A DNA stretch of 64,000 nt from DAIDKA01 sp963726995 (GCA_963726995.1 CAVSEP010000004.1:310001-374000), one strand, 5' to 3'; shown: positions 34,100-43,470, numbered from the stretch's first letter. Numbers and translations: made by a program. The notes: a model not told the origin generated them from the letters alone.

Positions 34100-35386
34100 T
34101 TAGCTGCCAAATACCAATGGCAAAAGCGCAACGCCAGCCAAGCCCGCGACGACGCTGAGCAGAAGCGGCGCGGCGGCGGACCAGCCCGCCCGCCCGCGGG
34201 CGATTCCTAAAGCAAGGCCTGCCTTAACGAGGGTGTTGGCGAGGATTGGCGCAGCAATTACATAGCCTGCGGTGAGCTTGGTGAGGCTTCCCGGCGGCAA
34301 ACCTCTCATGGTGATGATAGCCGCGTCCACGTCCAGCATGCCTGAAATACCGAGCACGGTCGCCAGGCCGGCGTTGCCGAAGGTCTGCAAAGCCCAACGG
34401 CCGGCCAGGGAGATGACCATGACGAGTAGGGCCAAAAGGAGCGCCGGAACCAGGTCAAAGGGGTTGCGCACCGACGGGGCTTCCGCGTGTCCGACGGCAG
34501 TTTTGCGCCGGCGTAGAGCCCATGCGACGTAAGCGCCGCCAACCAGCGCGGCCGGCGCTGCCACCACAGCCAGGGCGGGCAGTGCGATGGGGGCGAGCGC
34601 CGCCACCAGGATCAGGACCCGGGTGAACATTATCGTCGAGGCGAGGGCAATCCCCGCCACGAGCGCCGGCAGGTCCGCGTCGCCCCTTCGGATGCGCGCG
34701 CTGAGCGCGGCGGTCACGGCCGTGGAAGAGACGACGGCGCCAGCTGCAGCGGTGGCCAGCACGCCATTGGCCGAGCCCAGTCGCTTGCTCGCCGCGTAGC
34801 CCAGAAGCGAGAGTCCCGAGACCAAAACCACGACCATCCAGATCTGGCGCGGATTCCATGCGTTCAACGGGCCAAGGCCCCGATCCGGAAGCAGCGGCAG
34901 GACTGCAAACGCGATCAACCCAAAGCGCGCAATGGCCTGCAACTCCGGCTCGCTAAGGCGTCCAAGCCAAGCGTGCAAGCGCTGGCGTTGGGCGAGTACA
35001 AGGGTCGTGACTCCAGCCAGCACACTGGCCAGTACCAGGTTCCCGGCTGCCGCAAGCACGCCCACTCCGAGGGTAATGACGCCGACCACGGTCGTCGTCG
35101 CGCTAAAATCGCCCGCAGTTGCAGCCCGAGCATAGCCGATGAGCAAGGCCCCGCCCGCAATGAGCAGGACCACCACGCCCATCAAAGAGGAAACTTGGGC
35201 ACTCACTTCGCCGGCGATCCCGCCCGCGAGCCCCAGCAGGGCAAACGTCCTGATCCCTGCGACGCGCGAGCGGTCGGCGTCAAGCCGATGCGACCAACCC
35301 CTTTCGATCCCGATCAGAAGCCCCAGAACGAACGCCAGGGCGAGCCCGGCGTGGGGTAGCATCGGAGCAAGACTATCGGCCGCCAC
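34100..35386 (-). CDS. MgtC/SapB-DUF4010 family membrane protein
   Basis: This polytopic membrane protein has 428 aa and roughly 11-13 hydrophobic segments. The N-terminal third matches MgtC/SapB (ALAFVLGLLIGIERGW, AGIRTFALLGLAGGIAGE). The remainder matches DUF4010, which ends the longer members of this family. MgtC-type proteins affect magnesium homeostasis and acid or phosphate stress. The role of the DUF4010 fusion is unknown. The start is GTG 35386. It lies 190 bases upstream of the metallo-beta-lactamase operon, on the same strand, and may be separately transcribed. Confidence 0.87.
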   Translation of the reverse strand: MAADSLAPMLPHAGLALAFVLGLLIGIERGWSHRLDADRSRVAGIRTFALLGLAGGIAGEVSAQVSSLMGVVVLLIAGGALLIGYARAATAGDFSATTTVVGVITLGVGVLAAAGNLVLASVLAGVTTLVLAQRQRLHAWLGRLSEPELQAIARFGLIAFAVLPLLPDRGLGPLNAWNPRQIWMVVVLVSGLSLLGYAASKRLGSANGVLATAAAGAVVSSTAVTAALSARIRRGDADLPALVAGIALASTIMFTRVLILVAALAPIALPALAVVAAPAALVGGAYVAWALRRRKTAVGHAEAPSVRNPFDLVPALLLALLVMVISLAGRWALQTFGNAGLATVLGISGMLDVDAAIITMRGLPPGSLTKLTAGYVIAAPILANTLVKAGLALGIARGRAGWSAAAPLLLSVVAGLAGVALLPLVFGS

Positions 35387-35699
35387 CGCACACTCTCTTC
35401 ACATAGCCAACGTTATTACTTGGATCGCCCGTGCTCTGCGGGGAGTGGCGGCCCACGCCCATCGCAGGCCGTCCGTCAATATACCTGGAGTCGGCCCTGG
35501 CGGTTGTGTCGGGCTGGTAGGTCCGTTCGCGAATCCGACGATGACGATCATTGTCATATGGGCCGAGGCGCGGAGCGAGCAGCAGAACACGGGCCGTTCC
35601 GAGCCGGAAGCCGATCGCAAAGACGATGACCGCGTAAGCGACTCCGGCCTTCGCGGTCGACGCAAACAGTTGGCCCATACGTTCCGTCATCGGCGGCAT
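35373..35699 (-). pseudogene. Possible relic of small membrane protein
   Basis: The first 45 codons on the minus strand, including KAGVAYAVIVFAIGFRLGT and ARVLLLAPRLG, look like the first helix of a conserved small inner-membrane protein family. After that the frame becomes polar and nonsensical, and the expected further membrane helices are missing. A frameshift or replacement is likely. It overlaps the MgtC start slightly. Confidence 0.35.
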
Positions 35700-36255
35700 C
35701 CTTGATGAGGCCTTCCTTGTTCAAATGCAGCAATCTACACGTTCCAGACGATTAACTATGAATTTGTAGTATAGGGACCTCGTTCGACTCCCACCCCAGC
35801 CTTCAGAATCGAAGTACCTGTCCTCAGGAATCGGGGGAGGCTACGTACGTTCGACGGAATAGACACGTGATCGACGAGCGCCTGGCCAAGCACAAGATTC
35901 CACGGCGCGTCGAGTACTCCGAGATGAACTTCAAATGACCGGCTAATTCTTGCAGCAGTCAACGGCAGCATGGTCAGGAAATCCGCGCTCTCGGCACTCA
36001 TCGCACCTCCGTTCTGCTGCAACGTGCTGCGCAGACCGGCGCCGCATCGATCCACTCGTCGGTATCCACCAGAAACACGATCAGCCTCGGCGATCGACTT
36101 GCTCTTTGGCAAAGTCCTTGTCGCGGCCGACGTTCGGCATAGAAGCCGGTACATCAGCCAGGGCTCGTCGCCGGGGGCCTTGAAGCGCAGACTGAAGAAC
36201 TTCCCGATGTTCCTGCTCAGCGCTGCGGTTGTGCTTTGCTGCGCGCTGCCGCAAG
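35700..36255. other. Gap at right edge of accessory region, no clear gene
   Basis: About 555 bases lie between the membrane-protein relic and the end of the ABC permease gene. Open frames on both strands give no product I can defend. A plus-strand frame around 35868-35937 ends in a plausible-looking tail (AKHKIPRRVEYSEMNFK), but no start or family could be assigned. It is the likely boundary between the accessory region and the export locus. Confidence 0.4.
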
Positions 36256-37446
36256 TTAGGTTTCATGCAGTGCATTGGCGATGCTGGCACGGGCGGCGCG
36301 AATCGCCGGAAAGGAGCCGCCCAGGAGGCCCAGCGTACAGGCCAAGCCGACAGCAATTGCGATCAGGGACGGGGTGATGTCGAGCGCGTAGACCAGTTGT
36401 GAGTCGAATAGCGCGCCGCCCAGAGTGCTGATCTCCAGGCCATTGAAGGCTGCAAAGGCGATGGCAACTCCGATGGCGGCGCCGACCAGGGCGAGCAGCA
36501 GCGCCTCGCTCAATATTGATGCGGCCACGGCCGTGGCGGAAAAGCCGATCGCGCGCAGCGTGGCGATTTCGACGCTGCGGGCGGCCACGGCCGAGTGCAT
36601 GGCATTCTGGGCGCTGAAGAATGCGCCGATGGCCATGATGGAGCCGATGGCATAGGTCACCAGCCGCAGCATCCGGTTGATGGAAGCGGCGGCGCTGGCC
36701 AGATATTCGGGTTCCGATCGCACCACCGCCGACAGGGTCGGCTGGGCCGCGAGGTTGTTCGCGACGATGCCCAGCGACTGCGGCGAAGTCAGCATGGCGG
36801 ATACGGTACGGGCCGCAGCAAACTTGTAGGCCAACATCAAGGTCTTGAGGTCGGCGACCAGCTCCGATTCCCGGGACCCGTTGCCGCCCGCGAAGCGGCC
36901 GACGATGGTCCAGTCGCCTCCCTGCAGGCGCAGCCGATCACCAAGCTCCAATCCCGCGAACTGGTTGCGCGCCGCCGCACCCACCAGCAGTTCCTGGGTC
37001 CCGGGATGCAGCATCCTGCCGGCGACCAATTTGAGTTCGGGGCGAATGGCGAAATACTGTTCGCCGACTCCACGTAGTGTGACGTTGACATCGGAGTTGT
37101 CGCGCTTGCGGGCGACCGGTGCCTCCACGACCAGTTCCGCGGACACCATTGGCCGATCGCTTGCGTCGCGCCTAATCCCGGGTGCGTTGCTGATGGCAGC
37201 AATATTCTCCAGGGACAGGCTGCTGTCGGATTCATCGGTTGCAGTCCTGGACATCACGATGGCGCGATCGGCGCGGCCATCGGCGCTGATCGTGTGCCGG
37301 AAGTTGACATACATGGTGAGCACGGCCAGCAGCACCCCGACGACACCGGCAATGCCGACCACGATGACCAGCGAGTTTCCGAGGCGCCGCGGCAGGCTTC
37401 GCAAGCTGAGCGCGGTCACCACCAATAGCTGGGTCGGTACCTTCAT
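36256..37446 (-). CDS. FtsX-type ABC permease 2 of export locus
   Basis: This 396-aa MacB-like permease has an N-terminal helix (residues about 22-45), a periplasmic domain, and three C-terminal helices of an FtsX domain (about 265-385, ending AIRAARASIANALHET). It lies 4 bases downstream of another permease gene of the same size, so the two may form a heterodimer. No ATPase gene is on this strand. The ATPase of the divergent operon at 42784 is the obvious candidate. Confidence 0.88.
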   Translation of the reverse strand: MKVPTQLLVVTALSLRSLPRRLGNSLVIVVGIAGVVGVLLAVLTMYVNFRHTISADGRADRAIVMSRTATDESDSSLSLENIAAISNAPGIRRDASDRPMVSAELVVEAPVARKRDNSDVNVTLRGVGEQYFAIRPELKLVAGRMLHPGTQELLVGAAARNQFAGLELGDRLRLQGGDWTIVGRFAGGNGSRESELVADLKTLMLAYKFAAARTVSAMLTSPQSLGIVANNLAAQPTLSAVVRSEPEYLASAAASINRMLRLVTYAIGSIMAIGAFFSAQNAMHSAVAARSVEIATLRAIGFSATAVAASILSEALLLALVGAAIGVAIAFAAFNGLEISTLGGALFDSQLVYALDITPSLIAIAVGLACTLGLLGGSFPAIRAARASIANALHET

Positions 37447-37450
37447 GGCC

Positions 37451-38593
37451 TCACCGTCTGCGCAGCGAGATTACGATGGACATCCGTGCCAGCTTCGCGG
37501 CTGGCAGCGCGCACCCCAGCAAGGCGAGCAAGGCGGCGCAGGTCACGCCGCCGGCCACCACGGCGGGCGACACGAATATGGTGCCGACATCTTCCCGCGC
37601 CAGGGGCGCGAGGACATAGGCCAGGGCCAATCCCAGCAGGGCGGGCGGCAGGCACAGGCACAGCGCCTCGGCAAACGCCAGGGCCAGGATTCCCCGGCCG
37701 CTGAATCCCAGGGTCTTCAGGACCGCGAACTCGGGGAGTCGCTGATCCAGGGATTGCCGCAGGGTGTTGCCCGTCACGAAGGCCAGCGTGAACATCACCG
37801 CCACCATGATGGCGTCGGTGAAGAGGGCCACATCGCCCATCTGCTTGGCCTGGTTCTCGGCACGCTCCTGCATCGAGCGGGTGTGGGTCTCGTGGGAGGA
37901 GTTGGCAAAGATCCGGTCGATGGCCGCACCGGTGGCGATTGCCTTGGTGGGATCGGCAATGCGTACGTAGAAGATTTCCGCACTATCGCGATTCGCGGCG
38001 CGGTAGCCGTTCAAATACTCGTAATTGATGATCGCGAAATAGCTGTTGGCGCCGGGGGTGGTGAAGGTGCCGACGATCCTAAAGGTCCAGATCCCGTTGC
38101 CGTCGGTCTTCAGGATATCCGACTGCAAGGGGACGGTATCGCCGACCTTCCACCCATACTGCTTCAGCAACAGCTGCGTCGCCAGCATGCCGTTGCGGGT
38201 GGTGCGCATTGCCGCCAGGCTCCCCGGGGACGCAACGATGGCCGGCAGGACATCGAAGAAGACATCCGGAAAAGTGCCGAGCGCCGCGAGGTAGTTTCCG
38301 GGATCGGCGCCGCGGGCGTTGCCCGTGAAATAGGCGCGTGGCGCAACTTCCCTGATGCCCGGAATGCGTCGGATCTCGTCCATGGCGGCAATCGGCATGG
38401 GTGCCCCGCCACGAACGCGGGTATTGACCACCAGGGATTCCCGATGGGCATTGGCGATCGCCCGGGTAAATCCCGCATTGACTCCCTGCAGCAGACCGAA
38501 CAGTAAGAATGCGATGACCACGGAGAGTCCGGTGAATACGGTCCGCGCGGGCCTTCGCCACAGACCGGCCCACACTAACGGCAGGAACTTCAT
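37451..38593 (-). CDS. FtsX-type ABC permease 1 of export locus
   Basis: This 380-aa permease has an N-terminal helix (TVFTGLSVVIAFLLFGLLQG), a periplasmic domain of about 220 residues and an FtsX domain with three helices. ATG 38593 overlaps the stop of the histidine kinase gene by ATGA and gives the natural MKFLPLVWAGLWRRP start of such permeases. An open frame further upstream is not needed. It is co-transcribed with the kinase, regulator and permease 2. Confidence 0.88.
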   Translation of the reverse strand: MKFLPLVWAGLWRRPARTVFTGLSVVIAFLLFGLLQGVNAGFTRAIANAHRESLVVNTRVRGGAPMPIAAMDEIRRIPGIREVAPRAYFTGNARGADPGNYLAALGTFPDVFFDVLPAIVASPGSLAAMRTTRNGMLATQLLLKQYGWKVGDTVPLQSDILKTDGNGIWTFRIVGTFTTPGANSYFAIINYEYLNGYRAANRDSAEIFYVRIADPTKAIATGAAIDRIFANSSHETHTRSMQERAENQAKQMGDVALFTDAIMVAVMFTLAFVTGNTLRQSLDQRLPEFAVLKTLGFSGRGILALAFAEALCLCLPPALLGLALAYVLAPLAREDVGTIFVSPAVVAGGVTCAALLALLGCALPAAKLARMSIVISLRRR

Positions 38594-39969
38594 GGCAGGG
38601 CCGGCAGGGCCTGCGGAAATCTCAGGCTGAAGACACAACCGCGGCCGGTCGCCGAGCGAACCGAGATCGAGCCGCGATTCAGCTGCACCAGCTGCCGCGA
38701 GACACTCAGGCCCACGCCGGTGCCGTTGCGCTTGGTGGTGAAGAACGGGACGAAGATACTGTCGAGATGCTCCGGCGGTATGCCGCCGCCGTTGTCGATC
38801 ACCTGCACCTGGATTTCGTTCTGGGTGCTATGTGCGGCACGTACCACGATGCGTGGCTCAGCCGCTGTCTCGAGCGCCTCGATGGCATTGCGCAGCAGAT
38901 TGATCAGCACCTGTTCGATCTGTCCGGCGTCCACGCTGATGCCCAACGGGTCCCCCGCGCATTGGATCTCCAGCGAAATGCCGCGCGCGCGCAGATCCTG
39001 GGACAGCAGCACGCGTACCCGCTCAAGCAGCGAGCGAACCTCGACAAACGCGAATGAGGCTTGCGGCAACTTGGAAAAGCCGCGATAGGCACGCACGAAA
39101 TCCAGCAGGCCGCGACTGCGGGTGTGGATGGCGGTCACGCTTCGCAGCATGTCGCTTTGCTGTTGCGGCGACAGGGCGCGCGCCGCGGGTGTCGGGGCGG
39201 CCTCATCAATCATCGTCTCGCGCACCAGGCCGCTCAAGGAAATGATCGGCGTCACTGAGTTCATGATCTCATGCGTCAGGACGCGAATGAGTTTCTGCCA
39301 GGAATCGGTTTCCTGCCGGTCGAGCTCCTGGCGGATATTCTGGAAGGACACCAGCTTGTAGCTGCAGCCCAGGAGTTCGAAGGTGGTCGTGTACAGCAGC
39401 AACTGCAGGTTGTCGTCGTCCCGCTGCACCGCCAGCAAAGTGCGCTCGCCATCGGTGGATTTGCGCAGCATCTCCGGCAGGCGCTCATCGATACGCGCGA
39501 ATGTCTGCCAGCTGTTCAGGTAGGGCAGGCGAAAGAGCTCCCGGGCGGGCTTGTTCATCATCTTGACGTAGCCATGCTCATCCAGACAGCACAGGGCCAC
39601 GCTGACATGTTCGACGACGGCTTCCAGGTATTGCAGGTTGGCGGCCTTCTGCAGGTTGAGCCGCCGGAACTCCTCGCTCAGGAAGTGATAGGCGGATTGC
39701 AGTTCGGTGAACGTCGCCCCCTTGTCCGGCAACGTTATCGGCGTCGAATAGTCGTGATGCGCCACGAAGCTCAGGAAATTGGAGAAATCCCGGACCGTGC
39801 GCTCGACATAACGGATGAGCTCGGCGGCGCTGACGGCAATCAGCGCGAGGCACGCCAGGGGAGTCGCCAGCCAGCTGGTGTTGACGATGCCCCAGACCAG
39901 GATCAGGCACAGCGCGATCAGCAGCAGCACCCGCAGCAGAACGTTGACGCGAAAGTTATTGAAGCTCAT
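38590..39969 (-). CDS. Membrane sensor histidine kinase (NtrY/NtrB-like)
   Basis: This 459-aa kinase has two N-terminal transmembrane helices (residues 8-30 and 33-52), a short linker and a PAS-like domain (about 112-215). The dimerisation box has His233 in VLTHEIMNS, and the HATPase domain has the N-box LLRNAIEALE, G1 DNGGGIP and G2 GTGVGLSVS. The very small loop between helices means it probably senses within the membrane or cytoplasm. It overlaps the regulator gene by 14 bases and the permease by 4. It should phosphorylate the sigma-54 response regulator encoded just upstream. Confidence 0.92.
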   Translation of the reverse strand: MSFNNFRVNVLLRVLLLIALCLILVWGIVNTSWLATPLACLALIAVSAAELIRYVERTVRDFSNFLSFVAHHDYSTPITLPDKGATFTELQSAYHFLSEEFRRLNLQKAANLQYLEAVVEHVSVALCCLDEHGYVKMMNKPARELFRLPYLNSWQTFARIDERLPEMLRKSTDGERTLLAVQRDDDNLQLLLYTTTFELLGCSYKLVSFQNIRQELDRQETDSWQKLIRVLTHEIMNSVTPIISLSGLVRETMIDEAAPTPAARALSPQQQSDMLRSVTAIHTRSRGLLDFVRAYRGFSKLPQASFAFVEVRSLLERVRVLLSQDLRARGISLEIQCAGDPLGISVDAGQIEQVLINLLRNAIEALETAAEPRIVVRAAHSTQNEIQVQVIDNGGGIPPEHLDSIFVPFFTTKRNGTGVGLSVSRQLVQLNRGSISVRSATGRGCVFSLRFPQALPALP

Positions 39970-41323
39970 AGCGCGTCATCTTGCGGTACAGGGTGGTGCG
40001 GCTCAGTCCCAGGGACAGCGCGGCCTTGCTCAGGTTTCCCTGATGCAGGGCGATGGCCTTCTGGATGGCCTGCTTTTCCAAGGCCTCGAGATTCAAGGTC
40101 GCAGGTTCCGGTACATTGGGGTGCGCGAACGGCAGATCATCCAGATGCAGCGGGCCGCGCTCATGCATGATGACCAGGCGTTCGATGACATGCCGCAGCT
40201 CACGCACGTTGCCCGGCCAGTGATATTGCTTGAGCCGGCGAACCGTCGCCGCGTCGAATCCCGGTTCGGGCTTGTGGTACTTGCGCGCGAAGACGCGGGC
40301 GAAGTGTGTGGCGATCGCCGGGATGTCATCGGCGCGCTCGCGCAGCGCCGGCACCCGGATCTCGATGGTGTTGATGCGGTAGAGCAGGTCCTGGCGGAAC
40401 TGCGCGCCGGCGCGCAGCTCCGCGGCGGAAAGATTGGTGGCGCAGATCAGGCGCGCATCGATCTTTATGGGACGGTCGGAGCCAACGCGGCTGACCGTCA
40501 TGCTCTCCAGGGCGCCCAGCAACTTGGCCTGCATGGCGAGACTGAGATTGCCGATCTCATCCAGAAACAGCGTGCCGCCCCGGGCAACCTCGAAGCGCCC
40601 GGCACGATCCTCGCGCGCATCGGTAAAGGCGCCGCGCCGATGGCCGAACAGCTCGGACTCGAACAGGTTCTCGGATATCGCCCCGAGATCCACGCTGACG
40701 AACACCTGCCCCTGGCGCAGTGACTGCCGGTGAATCTCCCTGGCCACGAGTTCCTTGCCCGTGCCGTTCTCACCCAGAATCAGCACATTGGCTTCGGTGC
40801 GGGCGACCTTGGCGATTCTGGAGAGTACCTGTCGCAGCGCGTCTGAGTCGCCGATGATCTGATCCACATCGGGCGAGGGGAATTCGTTCAACGTGCGCTG
40901 CCGGCTTTGCAGGCTGGCGACTTCCCGATCGGCCCGGGCGAGCCGCGCGACGGTGGAGACGGTGGCCACCAGCTTGGCGTTGTCCCAGGGCTTCACGACG
41001 AAATCCGCCGCGCCCTCGCGCATGGCGTTCACGGCCGTCTCGATGCCACCGTAGGCGGTCATCAGGATGATCTTGGTGTCCGGGGCAATGGCCTGCACGG
41101 TTTTCAGCCAGTCGATGCCTTCGCGGCCGGAGGTCGCCCCGACCGAGAAATTCATGTCGAGCAGGATCGCATCGAAGGCTCGCTGGGACAGCAGTGATTT
41201 GATCTGGCCGGGGTCGGAGGCCGTGACCACTGTCTGAAAATGACCTTTCAGAACCAGCTCGGCCGCGAGCAGCACTTCCGAATCATCGTCGACAATCAGG
41301 ATGTCGCAGGGCTGCAGTTTCAT
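39956..41323 (-). CDS. Sigma-54-dependent response regulator (NtrC type)
   Basis: This 455-aa regulator has a receiver domain (phosphoacceptor Asp56 in ILLDMNF, Lys111 in VVKPW) and an AAA+ domain with Walker A GENGTGKE (184-191) and Walker B GGTLFLDEIG. The sigma-54 contact loop reads GAFTDA (231-236). A Fis-type HTH at the end includes LSKAALSLGLSRTTLYRKM. The usual loop is GAFTGA, and the Gly to Asp change occurs in some close relatives. ATG 41323 is chosen because it begins a standard receiver domain. It is divergent from the HlyD-ATPase-permease operon, which it very likely activates from the 160-bp region between them. Confidence 0.93.
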   Translation of the reverse strand: MKLQPCDILIVDDDSEVLLAAELVLKGHFQTVVTASDPGQIKSLLSQRAFDAILLDMNFSVGATSGREGIDWLKTVQAIAPDTKIILMTAYGGIETAVNAMREGAADFVVKPWDNAKLVATVSTVARLARADREVASLQSRQRTLNEFPSPDVDQIIGDSDALRQVLSRIAKVARTEANVLILGENGTGKELVAREIHRQSLRQGQVFVSVDLGAISENLFESELFGHRRGAFTDAREDRAGRFEVARGGTLFLDEIGNLSLAMQAKLLGALESMTVSRVGSDRPIKIDARLICATNLSAAELRAGAQFRQDLLYRINTIEIRVPALRERADDIPAIATHFARVFARKYHKPEPGFDAATVRRLKQYHWPGNVRELRHVIERLVIMHERGPLHLDDLPFAHPNVPEPATLNLEALEKQAIQKAIALHQGNLSKAALSLGLSRTTLYRKMTRYELQ

Positions 41324-41397
41324 GGCTCGGAGACTGTCCAGGTTGTACCGTAGTGGAACACAAACTGTTTCATTTCGGAACGATCGAGTCAGGCCGT

Positions 41398-41412
41398 GGC
41401 CTGCAGGCCGCA
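41398..41412 (+). promoter_or_regulatory. Weak sigma-54 promoter candidate A
   Basis: The sequence TGGCCTGCAGGCCGCA (41397-41412) has GG and GC at the exact 10-base spacing of sigma-54 promoters, but lacks the usual TTG before GC. It would start transcription near 41423. It also contains the 12-base palindrome GGCCTGCAGGCC. Evidence is weak. Confidence 0.25.
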
Positions 41413-41427
41413 TCACCCGGGTGTGCT

Positions 41428-41448
41428 AACTCATTGAATCAGTGAGTT
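41428..41448. promoter_or_regulatory. 21-bp palindrome, candidate regulator site
   Basis: AACTCATTGAATCAGTGAGT plus a final T forms an inverted repeat. The half-sites ACTCATTGA and TCAGTGAGT match at 8 of 9 positions around a central base. It lies in the divergent region between the sigma-54 regulator and the export operon, and is the best candidate for the regulator's DNA-binding site. Confidence 0.5.
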
Positions 41449-41467
41449 TCTTCGCCTGGTGTGGCCC

Positions 41468-41483
41468 TGGCATGCATCTTGAT
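41468..41483 (+). promoter_or_regulatory. Weak sigma-54 promoter candidate B
   Basis: TGGCATGCATCTTGAT resembles the consensus TGGCACG-N4-TTGCA, with A in place of C in the -12 element. Transcription would begin near 41494, only about 7 bases before the preferred start of the HlyD gene, which is uncomfortably short. It is therefore uncertain. Confidence 0.3.
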
Positions 41484-41500
41484 CTATGAGATACCCATGC

Positions 41501-42787
41501 ATGGATAGGACCATAGAAAAAAAGGGCTGGTCGCCGGCCAGGTGGGCGATCAGCGCGGCCGTGGGACTGGTTGCCCTGGGCGTCATCTGGCAGCTGATCA
41601 GCCGCGCGGGCACATCGCGGCTGAGCGTCGACCCATCGCGCCTCACGACGGCGCAGGTGCGCACGGGGGAGTTCCTGGACTACTACCCCTTCGACGGCAC
41701 GGTGCAGCCGGCGACCTCCGTATATCTGGATGTCGAGGAAGGCGGCCGGGTCGAACAGATCGTCGACGACGGCGGCCAGCATGTGCAGAAGGGCGACCTG
41801 ATCCTGCGGTTTTCAAACCCTACGCTGGAGCGCAACACCATCCAGACGGAAAGCACGCTGCTGTACAACCTGGACATCCAGCGCAGCACCCAGCACGACC
41901 GGGCGCAGAACGTCAATCTGCTGAAGGAAACGCTGCTCGAGCTTGATCACGAGATCCTCGACGCGCAGAACAAGGATCGGCGCTACGCGCGGCTGATCAA
42001 GGATGGCAATACCGCCATCTCGCAGGAGCAGTTCGAGACCCAGCACAACCAACGGGAGTACCTGCAGAAGAAACGCGAGTTGATGGCCGAGCGCATCCGT
42101 CAGGAAGACAGCGCCAGCGCCAGGGAAATCGCCGAAGCGCAGAAGTCCATCGATTCAGAGCTCACGAATCTGAAAATGCTGCAGCAGATCAAGCAGAGTC
42201 TGGAGGTGCGGGCGCCGATCTCCGGCTATCTGTCGACCATCGACGCCCAGGTCGGACAGAACATCAATGCGGGCCAGCGCATCGGCCAGATCGACCTGCT
42301 GGACAAACTCAAGGTGAATCTGAGCATCGATCAGTTCTACATAAGCCGCGTGCAGGTCGGCACCATCGGCCACGTGAATCTGGATGGGCGCAACTGGGAC
42401 GTGAAGATCCAGAAGATCTATCCGGAGGTCAAGAACAGCGCCTTCGCGGCCGACGCCGTGTTCATCGGTGAGACGCCCGAATCGCTCAAGCGCGGCCAGA
42501 CCCTGACCATCGAGCTCACCTTCGGCGCGCCCTCGCATACGCTGATCGTGAACAAGGGCAGCTTCTACCAGGAGACCGCCGGCCGTTGGGTGTACCTGCT
42601 TGCCAAGGACGGCCGCAGCGCGCGCAAGGCCCAGGTTCGCCTCGGCCGGCAGAATCCGCTGCAGGTCGAGGTGCTGGACGGCCTGCGCGAAGGCGACCGC
42701 ATCATCACCTCCGGCTACGACACCTTCAACAGCGTCGACGAACTGCAATTCACCGAGTCGATAAACACCAATCGGGGCAGCACATGA
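41501..42787 (+). CDS. HlyD-family adaptor of export locus
   Basis: This membrane fusion protein has about 428 aa from ATG 41501 (MDRTIEKKGWSPARW). An N-terminal helix (WAISAAVGLVALGVIWQLI) is followed by a lipoyl half-motif (VYLDVEEGGRVEQIVDDGGQ). A long coiled-coil hairpin covers about 110-230, then comes the second half-motif (VRAPISGYLSTIDAQVGQNI) and beta-barrel domains. An in-frame ATG at 41486 is also possible, but the later one gives the typical family start. No clear ribosome binding site precedes either. Its stop overlaps the ATPase start (ATGA). Confidence 0.88.
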   Translation: MDRTIEKKGWSPARWAISAAVGLVALGVIWQLISRAGTSRLSVDPSRLTTAQVRTGEFLDYYPFDGTVQPATSVYLDVEEGGRVEQIVDDGGQHVQKGDLILRFSNPTLERNTIQTESTLLYNLDIQRSTQHDRAQNVNLLKETLLELDHEILDAQNKDRRYARLIKDGNTAISQEQFETQHNQREYLQKKRELMAERIRQEDSASAREIAEAQKSIDSELTNLKMLQQIKQSLEVRAPISGYLSTIDAQVGQNINAGQRIGQIDLLDKLKVNLSIDQFYISRVQVGTIGHVNLDGRNWDVKIQKIYPEVKNSAFAADAVFIGETPESLKRGQTLTIELTFGAPSHTLIVNKGSFYQETAGRWVYLLAKDGRSARKAQVRLGRQNPLQVEVLDGLREGDRIITSGYDTFNSVDELQFTESINTNRGST

Positions 42788-43467
42788 TCATTGAAACTGA
42801 GAACCTGAAGAAGATCTATCGCACTGAAGTGGTGGAGACCACGGCCGTGAACGATATCAACTTCTCCTTGAGTCCCGGACAGTTCGTTTCGGTGATGGGC
42901 CCCTCCGGATGCGGCAAATCCACGCTGCTGCACGTGCTGGGCCTGATCGACAGTCCGAGCGGCGGGCGCTACCGCTTCATGGGCGAGGATGTCTCGGGAT
43001 ACCCGGAGCGGCGGCGCGCCAAGATCCGCAAAGCCCACATCGGCTTCGTGTTTCAGAGCTTCAACCTCATCGATGAACTGACGGTGTTTGAGAACGTCGA
43101 ATTGCCACTGATCTACGCGGGTGTGGCCGCCCACGATCGCAAGAGCCGCGTCGAGGGGGTGCTGGAGAAGATGGACATCGGGCACCGTCGCGGGCACTTC
43201 CCGGCGCAGCTGTCTGGCGGCCAGCAGCAGCGCGTGGCGGTCGCAAGGGCCCTGGTCAACCGGCCCAATGTGATCTTTGCCGATGAGCCGACCGGCAACC
43301 TGGATTCGGAGCACGGCGAGGAGGTCATGAAGATGCTGCTCAAGCTCAATGAGGAAGGCACCACCATCCTGATGGTGACCCATTCGGCGACCAATGCGGC
43401 CTACAGCGGCCGGATAGTCAGCCTGCTGGACGGCAAGATCGTTTCCGACAAGTCGGCCGGGCGCTAG
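42784..43467 (+). CDS. ABC ATPase of export locus (MacB/LolD type)
   Basis: This 227-aa ATPase has Walker A GPSGCGKS, Q-loop FVFQSFNLID, signature LSGGQQQR, Walker B VIFADEPTGNLD and H-loop ILMVTHS. ATG 42784 overlaps the HlyD stop. The frame is open upstream but only as a shadow of HlyD. It should power the large permease encoded next, and possibly the two smaller permeases of the divergent operon, which have no ATPase of their own. Confidence 0.94.
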   Translation: MIIETENLKKIYRTEVVETTAVNDINFSLSPGQFVSVMGPSGCGKSTLLHVLGLIDSPSGGRYRFMGEDVSGYPERRRAKIRKAHIGFVFQSFNLIDELTVFENVELPLIYAGVAAHDRKSRVEGVLEKMDIGHRRGHFPAQLSGGQQQRVAVARALVNRPNVIFADEPTGNLDSEHGEEVMKMLLKLNEEGTTILMVTHSATNAAYSGRIVSLLDGKIVSDKSAGR

Positions 43468-43470
43468 GCC

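Noticed and set aside
35756..36154. 132-codon minus-strand frame in the gap before the export locus
   Set aside because: It has no domain, signal or ribosome binding site. It is kept as unassigned gap.
36845..38506. 553-codon plus-strand frame
   Set aside because: It is antisense to two FtsX permeases with clear membrane helices, and the product is low-complexity.
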